A stretch of DNA of 7,718 bases from Anaerolineae bacterium CG2_30_64_16. Lineage in GTDB: Bacteria > Chloroflexota > Anaerolineae > CG2-30-64-16. The position numbers and the translations under genes are program-made. Below are positions 1-4,936 of this stretch, one piece after another. The notes under the pieces were generated by a model. That model worked only from the letters and a program-made list of their open reading frames with translations. It was not told where the DNA came from and made no database searches. Every line of letters starts with the position of its first letter. Within the stretch, counting starts at the first letter, position 1. The stretch spans positions 1 through 7,718 of the forward strand of contig MNXL01000255.1 of the NCBI GenBank assembly GCA_001871755.1, given 5' to 3'.

Positions 1-29
1 CCTGACCGAGCCACCGTGGCTCGGTCAGG
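1..29. terminator. Perfect hairpin, possible terminator of an upstream gene
   Basis: Two exactly complementary 13-nt arms (1-13 and 17-29) enclose a 3-nt loop (CCG). The stem is GC-rich and very stable for its length. No T-tract follows on the + strand, so it is not a classical Rho-independent terminator; on the - strand the following bases lie outside the window. It sits upstream of the promoter at 91-120, so ending an upstream transcription unit is the simplest role. An mRNA-stabilising hairpin or a protein-binding palindrome are alternatives. Confidence 0.5.
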
Positions 30-90
30 AGACCGGCCACAGCCACCCCGGATTATTGAGAGGATACACCTGGTGTTCATCAGCGGGTAC

Positions 91-120
91 TTGACTTGCC
101 TTGCAGTGCGGTAGTATAAT
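91..120 (+). promoter_or_regulatory. Sigma70-type promoter for the fibre/peptidase operon
   Basis: The -35 box TTGACT (91-96, 5 of 6 to consensus) and the -10 box TATAAT (115-120, 6 of 6) are separated by 18 nt. This AT-rich -10 box stands out in GC-rich DNA. Transcription would start near 127 and read into the gene at 345. It is the best promoter visible in the window. The bases from 30 to 90 show nothing else recognisable. Confidence 0.75.
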
Positions 121-344
121 GGTCTCACGCTGCCCGCTCACCATCGTGTCGAAGGGCAAGCGAGCGTCCTTTTTCGTTTGGACACACAGCCAGTGCTTCT
201 TCGAAACTCGCGACCGTCTCATCCGCAGCCAATCATGTTGTGTGATTGGTAGCTTCCACCGATCATCGTCGTCCTTTCATCGCTCGCAACACCCAGTCGA
301 ATCAGCGATTCCCCGCATCTCCAGAGGATCAGGAGGTTTATGCC
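121..344 (+). promoter_or_regulatory. Long 5' leader with dyad element and strong RBS
   Basis: This stretch of about 224 nt between the -10 box and the first ATG has no convincing coding sequence. It contains an inverted repeat, CCAATCA (229-235) and TGATTGG (243-249), separated by 7 nt. The outer bases 225-226 and 252-253 can also pair around one mismatch and one G-T pair. This could be an operator or a leader hairpin. The leader ends with a consensus Shine-Dalgarno AGGAGGT (331-337), 7 nt before the ATG at 345. No known riboswitch class was recognised. Confidence 0.45.
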
Positions 345-1697
345 ATGTTCCACAGCACCCGAGCCTTCCACCCGGCCGTCGGTTTGGCAGCGGTGGTCCT
401 GATCGCCACGTTGGCGCTGGCCGCTGCCAGCACGAACGCGGACACCGCGTCACGCCAGGCGCCCGCTGCGAGCGGGCCGGCCGCGCCGGCGCCGTTCGTC
501 CTCACCTACCAGGGGCGCCTGTCCGATCCGCTCACTGGCGTCGCAAAGCCTGATGGGTCCTACCAGATGGCCTTTGCCCTCTACGAGGTGGCGGCCGGCG
601 GCGCCCCCTTCTGGACGGAGAGCAAAGACGTGCAGGTCAGAGGTGGGCTCTTCACTACGCTGCTGGGGGATGTGACGCCACTGGATCCTGCGCGCTTCGA
701 CGGCCAGGCCTTGTGGCTGGGCGTTACGGCGGGAGGAGATCCCCAGGCGTCGCCGCGGCTGCCGGTAAGCTTCGTGGCATACGCGATGTATGCCAATCGC
801 GCGGACAGCGCGAGGTCGGCCAGCACCGCGGAGCTGGCCGCGAACGCGGATCGGTTCGGCGGCCAGCCCCCTGCCAGCTACGCGGCGGCCAGCCACACCC
901 ACGATGCCGCCGCGATCACCGCGGGCGTGCTGTCCACCGACCGGTTCTCGGCCTACGCAGACCTGGCGACCGAAGCGAGGATCGGCGAGGCCGCGGGCCA
1001 GGTGGCGGCCGGCAACCATGTACACAGCGGCGCGACTATCGTGGACAACTCGATCGGCACTGCGGACCTGGCGGACGGGAGCGTCACCTCTGCCAAGCTC
1101 GCCGACGGCGGTGTGGCCACCGCAGACCTGGCCAACAGCAGCGTCACGACCGCGAAGATCGCTAACGGGGCTGTGACGGCTGACAAGTTAGCCAGCGACG
1201 TGGTACCGAAGTTCTTCACCCTCGAACCGTATGCGGCCTATCTGGAGGGCAGCGCGACCTTCACCGGCGGCTATGGCCCGCATGCGGGCATCAACATGCC
1301 CGATGGCAGCTCCTCCAGCTTTGCCTTCGGCTTCACCATCCCGCCCGACTATGCGCCCGGCGTGCCGCTGAACGTGCGGCTGGTCTGGCATACGGCGTCG
1401 ACAAGATGCGGCATCGAGCTGCGGCCGAACTTCATCAGCGTGGCGCGCCCTGGCCGGACGCACCTGGTTGGCGAAAGTGTCTCCACGGGCCTGGATGCTG
1501 TGGGTGGCACAGTGCTCGATGTGCCGGCGACGGCAAATCTATCAGGCGAGAAGAGCTACACCATCACTTCGCCGGTGAGAGGCGAGAAGCTCCTGCCCGG
1601 CGACTCGGTCATCTTTGGGCTATACCGCTGCTACGGCTGCACGGCAGATACCTGTACCGGCACGTTGAAGGTGCAGGGCATCCAGGTGACCTACTGA
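345..1697 (+). CDS. Secreted fibre-like protein with HxH motifs and decapeptide repeats
   Basis: This 450-residue protein has no enzyme motif that I recognise. Start choice: ATG 345 follows AGGAGGT by 7 nt and opens directly into a signal peptide (hydrophobic residues 11-28, cleavage probably near A28 or A32); the longer reading from TTG 246 has neither. Residues about 52-148 form a domain beginning LTYQGRL, with FWTE, GLFTTLLG and PVSFVAYAMYANRA motifs. That pattern is common in exported proteins of Chloroflexota and other bacteria with complex envelopes. Residues 149-236 resemble phage tail-fibre or tail-collar sequence, with ASHTHDAAAI (H184, H186), GVLSTDRFSAYADL and GNHVHSG (H225, H227). 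Residues 237-286 are five decapeptide repeats. Residues 287-450 look like a beta-rich C-terminal domain with a Cys-rich end (CYGCTADTC). HxH pairs in viral fibres can coordinate metal in a trimer; applying that here is inference. It is the first gene of a probable operon and likely a surface fibre or adhesin. Unlike the products of the genes at 1722 and 4937, it lacks the LPL-type C-terminal tail. Confidence 0.85.
   Translation: MFHSTRAFHPAVGLAAVVLIATLALAAASTNADTASRQAPAASGPAAPAPFVLTYQGRLSDPLTGVAKPDGSYQMAFALYEVAAGGAPFWTESKDVQVRGGLFTTLLGDVTPLDPARFDGQALWLGVTAGGDPQASPRLPVSFVAYAMYANRADSARSASTAELAANADRFGGQPPASYAAASHTHDAAAITAGVLSTDRFSAYADLATEARIGEAAGQVAAGNHVHSGATIVDNSIGTADLADGSVTSAKLADGGVATADLANSSVTTAKIANGAVTADKLASDVVPKFFTLEPYAAYLEGSATFTGGYGPHAGINMPDGSSSSFAFGFTIPPDYAPGVPLNVRLVWHTASTRCGIELRPNFISVARPGRTHLVGESVSTGLDAVGGTVLDVPATANLSGEKSYTITSPVRGEKLLPGDSVIFGLYRCYGCTADTCTGTLKVQGIQVTY
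1053..1202 (+). repeat. Five tandem decapeptide repeats within the fibre-like gene
   Basis: Five consecutive 30-nt units (1053, 1083, 1113, 1143, 1173) encode 10-residue repeats, residues 237-286. The consensus is V/I-x-T/S-A-D/K-L/I-A-D/N-G/S-x. Units 1 to 4 alternate ADL, AKL, ADL, AKI, so charge at the fifth position flips every unit and the true period may be 20 residues. Unit 5 is degenerate (VTADKLASDV). The DNA copies differ at many positions, so the repeat is kept at the protein level and is not a recent DNA duplication. Such repeats are typical of rod-like, often trimeric, fibre shafts. Confidence 0.85.
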
Positions 1698-1721
1698 GCC
1701 CGTTTTGCAAAGGAGCCGCAC

Positions 1722-4268
1722 ATGAGGCGCCGATTCATCGGGACGGCATTGGCCGCGGGCGTATGCGGCGTATGCTTGGGGGTTCTGGCGCTGGTCGGCG
1801 TGGCGTGGGCGCAGGTCTCACCCAACTTCGACCTCTGGTGGAGCGCGCTGACCGGGGGCGGAGGTTCGCGGCAGTCCGCCAACTTCCTGGTGCAGGACAC
1901 CCTGGGCCAGTGGGTGGCCGGTGACGCCGCCAGCGCCAGCTTCCAGGTGCAGGCCGGTATCCTGGTTGGCGCGGGCCAGGGCACGCCCACTGCCACGCCG
2001 ACGCGCACTTTGACGCCGTCGCGCACAACCACGGGCACACCACCGCCTACCTACACGCGCACCCCGACCCCAACCGCCTCCCACACGCCCACAGCAACGC
2101 GGACGCCCACGGTCACCAACACCCCGACCCCGACGCGCACGGGCACGGCGACAGCCACTCCGACGCGCACGGCGACGTCCACCGCCACCGCGGGTCCGCC
2201 AGGGGACGCCTACGAGGATGACAACAGTTGCGCGACGGCCAAGGCGATCGTCATCGATGGCTCGACCCAGACGCACACCTTCCACGTGCCGGGCGACCAG
2301 GACTGGGTGAAGTTCACGGCGCCGGCCAGGCGGACCTACATCCTCGAAGCATCCAATACGGGTGCAAATGCCGATCCGGTCGTGCTGGTATACAACATAT
2401 GTAACGCGACACAGTCGCCCCTGGACGGGGAGGATAACCCCTTCGGGCCGTCGCTGCGACTGGAGTGGGACGGCACAGCGGGTGTCACGTACTACATCAA
2501 GCTGATGCAGCATGATCCGAGCGTCGCAGGGGCTGGGACCAACTATGACGTGACTGTCTCGGGAGATGTAGCACAGCCCGAGGCGCCGGCGTTCCCGCGC
2601 TGCGCCGCAAAGAGCGGCACCACCCTCGCGTTGCAATGGGACCAGGCCCCAGAATGGGACGTAGTCGGCTACGAAGTGCACTACCAGCAACAGGGCGGGG
2701 GACAAAGCGGCGCGCCCCCCGTCTCGGGCCAGGGCAACACCTATATCGAGATCCCAAGCCTGAACACGGGCTCTTGGTATGATTTGTGGGTGAAGGCAAT
2801 TGACTACTCGAACAACAAGAGCGATAACTCAGCAACGGTCTCATGCCGGGTGCTGGCCCCCACCGACACGACCATCCCTCTGCTCGACCTCCAGGCGCCG
2901 GCCCCCAGCGGCACCTACAGCACCACCCTGAATGCAGTGACGTTCTCGGGCACGGCGCAAGACTCGGGCAGCAACCTGAGCCGCGTCAAGGTGTACAATG
3001 CCACCACGGGCGGCGATCCGTCCTGGGACTATAGTCTCAGTGGAAGCTCGCACAGTTTCCACGTCGAGAACGTGGGTCTGGTGCCGGGCGATAACACGAT
3101 GCAGGTCACGGCTTTCGACAACGCCAACAACCCGAGCCCAATGACGGAGGTTACTGTGAAGCGGGTAGCCCAGACCCTGGGCGCGGTGATCATCGTGGCC
3201 GGGCACAACGAGGACTATTCGCTGCAGACCAACATCGACAACAGCGCCAACCGCGCCTACCGTATCTTCCGCGGCGCCGGGTTCACCGAGGACCAGATTC
3301 GTTACCTGGCCTCGTCGTCCCAGGATCCGGATGGCGACGGCGTGAGCGAGGTGACTGCGCCCTCGACGACAGCCAATATCCAGTATGCCATCGAGACGTG
3401 GGCCGCTTCGCGGGTCGATGCGGACAAGCCTCTGTACCTTTACATGATGGACCACGGGCTGATCGAGAACTTCTGCGCTGACGGCTGCACCGGGGGCGTC
3501 ACGGCATCGAATACCCTGGATGGCATGCTGACGAACCTCGAAAACGCCAGCGGCGTGGCCGAGGTCAACGTGGTGATCGAGGCGTGCCACTCGGGCAGCT
3601 TTGTCGACTACCTGCAGGGTCCCGGCCTGCACGACAGCCTGAGCAAGGCCGGCCGGGTGATCATCACCTCTACCGATCGCGACCACAACGCTTATGCCTC
3701 GGCGTCGGGCGCGTACTTCTCGGACGCGTTCTTCACCTGCATCGCATCCAGCAAGGATCTGAAGACCTGCTTCAACCAGGCCAGGTCCGCCGTGACGGTC
3801 AGCCCGAACGGCCAATCGCCGTGGATGGACGACAACGGCGACCACCAGTACAACGCCAGCGACGGCAGCGTCGCCCAGACCCGGTATGTGGCGAAGTTCT
3901 TCGGCGCGTCGCCGCCGCAGATCACCAGTGCGGGCGTCACGATCGTCGGCACGAACGGGACGCTCACTGCCCAGGTGCAGGAGGGCAACGCCAAGCTCGA
4001 TACGGTGTGGGCGGCCGTATACGCGCCCTCGTTCCAGGAGCCTTCCGGCACAACGCTGAACCTGGGGGTGCCGGTGGTGCAGCTATCTGCCGATCCAACC
4101 GTGAGCGGGAAGTACACGACGACCTATCCGAACGGCTTCACGGAGCCAGGGCAGTACCAGGTGGTGTTCTACGCCCGCGACAAATCCGACGATTACGCGG
4201 CGCCGAGGCTGGTCATACCGGGCGCCGGCCCGACCGAGAAGGTGTTTCTGCCGCTGATGTTGCGGTAG
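1722..4268 (+). CDS. Secreted multidomain caspase/legumain-like (clan CD) cysteine peptidase
   Basis: This is an 848-residue exported protein. ATG 1722 is preceded by AAAGGAG (1709-1715) at 6 nt and lies 24 nt after the previous stop. Residues 1-30 are a signal peptide ending AWA before QVS. The two Cys in it do not make a lipobox. Residues 31-86 hold a WW/GGGG/GQW motif region seen in Chloroflexota exported proteins. Residues 88-157 are a Thr/Pro linker. Residues 164-281 look like a PPC (bacterial pre-peptidase C-terminal) domain with DQDWVKFTA. Residues 287-380 are Fn3-like and 381-485 Ig-like. Residues 487-729 are the catalytic domain: strand GAVIIVAG, then YMMDHG with catalytic H578, then VVIEACHSGSF with catalytic C622. 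The His-Cys spacing of 44 fits legumain-type (C13-like) enzymes. Acidic loops D535-P-D-G-D-G and D703-D-N-G-D look calcium-binding. Residues 730-840 form a beta-rich domain, followed by the tail VFLPLMLR. Cleavage specificity and targets cannot be read from the sequence. The family call is firm at clan level and less so at family level. Confidence 0.85.
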   Translation: MRRRFIGTALAAGVCGVCLGVLALVGVAWAQVSPNFDLWWSALTGGGGSRQSANFLVQDTLGQWVAGDAASASFQVQAGILVGAGQGTPTATPTRTLTPSRTTTGTPPPTYTRTPTPTASHTPTATRTPTVTNTPTPTRTGTATATPTRTATSTATAGPPGDAYEDDNSCATAKAIVIDGSTQTHTFHVPGDQDWVKFTAPARRTYILEASNTGANADPVVLVYNICNATQSPLDGEDNPFGPSLRLEWDGTAGVTYYIKLMQHDPSVAGAGTNYDVTVSGDVAQPEAPAFPRCAAKSGTTLALQWDQAPEWDVVGYEVHYQQQGGGQSGAPPVSGQGNTYIEIPSLNTGSWYDLWVKAIDYSNNKSDNSATVSCRVLAPTDTTIPLLDLQAPAPSGTYSTTLNAVTFSGTAQDSGSNLSRVKVYNATTGGDPSWDYSLSGSSHSFHVENVGLVPGDNTMQVTAFDNANNPSPMTEVTVKRVAQTLGAVIIVAGHNEDYSLQTNIDNSANRAYRIFRGAGFTEDQIRYLASSSQDPDGDGVSEVTAPSTTANIQYAIETWAASRVDADKPLYLYMMDHGLIENFCADGCTGGVTASNTLDGMLTNLENASGVAEVNVVIEACHSGSFVDYLQGPGLHDSLSKAGRVIITSTDRDHNAYASASGAYFSDAFFTCIASSKDLKTCFNQARSAVTVSPNGQSPWMDDNGDHQYNASDGSVAQTRYVAKFFGASPPQITSAGVTIVGTNGTLTAQVQEGNAKLDTVWAAVYAPSFQEPSGTTLNLGVPVVQLSADPTVSGKYTTTYPNGFTEPGQYQVVFYARDKSDDYAAPRLVIPGAGPTEKVFLPLMLR
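1983..2192 (+). repeat. Thr/Pro-rich linker-coding repeat
   Basis: This degenerate repeat encodes residues T88 to A157 of the caspase-like protein and is made of T-P-T-x-T type units with interspersed Arg, Ala and Ser. At the DNA level it is built from variants of ACGCCGACGCGCAC and CACCCCGACCCC. It separates the short N-terminal domain from the PPC-like domain and is probably an extended, possibly O-glycosylated spacer. A second linker of the same kind begins at about 7670 in the last gene. Confidence 0.85.
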
Positions 4269-4282
4269 ATGAGGAGATGAGC

Positions 4283-4735
4283 ATGCGAAAACTGGCACGA
4301 TTGGGGTGGATGGTGATCGCATTGCTGATCGCGGGCGGCGTAGCGATGCTGGCTGCCTGCCAGCCCAGCCTCGGCGGGATCAATGTCGTCCGAGAAGCCG
4401 GCCTGGCATCGACCACGACGGTGGAGATCAGCGAACGGGCCAACAAGCCGGGGACGGACCGGTTACGCCAGGGCGCCATCACAGACCCGGCAACGGTCCA
4501 GGGACTGGTGAAGACACTGGACCAGCGCTTGCCGCTGGGACCGCCGGCGGAATGTCTCCCGCAGTATCGGCTGCGATTCCAGCTTGCGGATGGGAGGGCG
4601 GAAGACTTCGACTACTTCTGTGAGGACGGCGCCTCGTTCTTGCGGGGCAGCCAGACTTTCTGGAAGCTGCAGCAGATCCAGCCGTCCGCCGAGTTCGACG
4701 AGTTGATGCAGAGGGCAGTGGCAGAGCTGGAGTGA
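4283..4735 (+). CDS. Small lipoprotein of unknown function
   Basis: This is a 150-residue protein. ATG 4283 is chosen over the in-frame ATG 4277 because AGGAG (4272-4276) lies 6 nt before the former and directly abuts the latter. The N-terminus MRKLARLGWMVIALLIAGG leads to a lipobox LAAC with C26 as the lipidated residue, giving a mature lipoprotein of 125 residues with Gln at +2. The mature part is soluble and mixed in character. ITDPATVQGLVKTLDQRL suggests a helix, followed by YRLRFQLADGRAEDFDYFC as likely beta strands and a C-terminal helix ending AVAELE. Two Cys, C91 and C113, could form a disulfide outside the cytoplasm. I do not recognise a named family. It begins 14 nt after the caspase-like gene, so it is very likely co-transcribed with it. 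An inhibitor, chaperone or anchor for that enzyme is possible but unsupported beyond position. Confidence 0.8.
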   Translation: MRKLARLGWMVIALLIAGGVAMLAACQPSLGGINVVREAGLASTTTVEISERANKPGTDRLRQGAITDPATVQGLVKTLDQRLPLGPPAECLPQYRLRFQLADGRAEDFDYFCEDGASFLRGSQTFWKLQQIQPSAEFDELMQRAVAELE

Positions 4736-4936
4736 AGGGCCAGGAGATGCTCACCAAGGCGGCGTCTCCGATGGGCAACAGGCCCTGGCCGTTCGGCCGT
4801 GGGGAAGGAGCGTGCAGGGATCGAGCTTCGCAGCAGGCGCCAATTCAGCGCCGTTGGCTGCCGGTTTGACTTCAATGGATTGCTACCGTGTACATGCGCA
4901 CAGCCTGCCGGTTCAGCAGGTGAGAGGAAGGATAAA
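4736..4936 (+). promoter_or_regulatory. Intergenic leader with weak promoter and small hairpins
   Basis: This 201-nt gap separates the lipoprotein gene from the next gene. GGCCAGG (4738-4744) can pair with CCTGGCC (4784-4790), with GGAGA/TCTCC (4743-4747, 4765-4769) partly nested inside, so a weak terminator or processed structure is possible. TTGACT (4866-4871) matches a -35 box, but the region at the right distance (TGTACA, 4889-4894) is a poor -10 box. A 9-nt direct repeat, CTGCCGGTT, occurs at 4858-4866 and 4905-4913. A small hairpin (CCTGC/GCAGG, 4904-4920) ends just before the ribosome binding site AGGAAGG (4925-4931). No coding sequence is convincing here. Confidence 0.3.

Noticed and set aside
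25..222. 65-residue reading frame on the - strand across the promoter region
   Set aside because: Its stop lies in the hairpin at 1-29, its body is opposite the promoter and leader, and it shows no ribosome binding site or recognisable protein pattern.
246..344. N-terminal extension of the fibre-like gene to TTG 246
   Set aside because: The extension has no signal-peptide character. An ideal ribosome binding site and signal peptide support ATG 345.
888..1202. Tail-fibre resemblance as evidence of a prophage
   Set aside because: There is a signal peptide, and no phage structural, lysis or integrase gene is present. Fibre-like repeats also occur in ordinary surface proteins.
1722..1811. Cys residues in the signal peptide of the caspase-like protein as a lipobox
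   Set aside because: Neither C15 nor C18 is preceded by a lipobox pattern (both have Val at -1), and AWA before QVS is a good ordinary cleavage site.
1983..2192. Repeat-rich DNA as a CRISPR array or origin iterons
   Set aside because: The units are degenerate, have no constant spacer length, and are fully explained by an in-frame Thr/Pro linker.
1818..2705. 295-residue - strand frame with an Arg/Gly-rich middle
   Set aside because: The Arg/Gly-rich part is just the complement of the Thr/Pro linker, so it is not a gene.
2841..3845. 334-residue open frame on the - strand
   Set aside because: It is opposite the catalytic part of the caspase-like gene. Its Arg/Gly/Val-rich composition is that of a GC-rich shadow frame, and no family motif is seen.
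4269..4280. Three-codon mini-frame ATG AGG AGA TGA between two genes
   Set aside because: It is formed by chance from the ribosome binding site and the bases around it, and has no ribosome binding site of its own.
3584..4282. Long in-frame extension upstream of the lipoprotein gene
   Set aside because: It overlaps the end of the caspase-like gene in another frame and would bury the lipobox signal. ATG 4283 has its own ribosome binding site.
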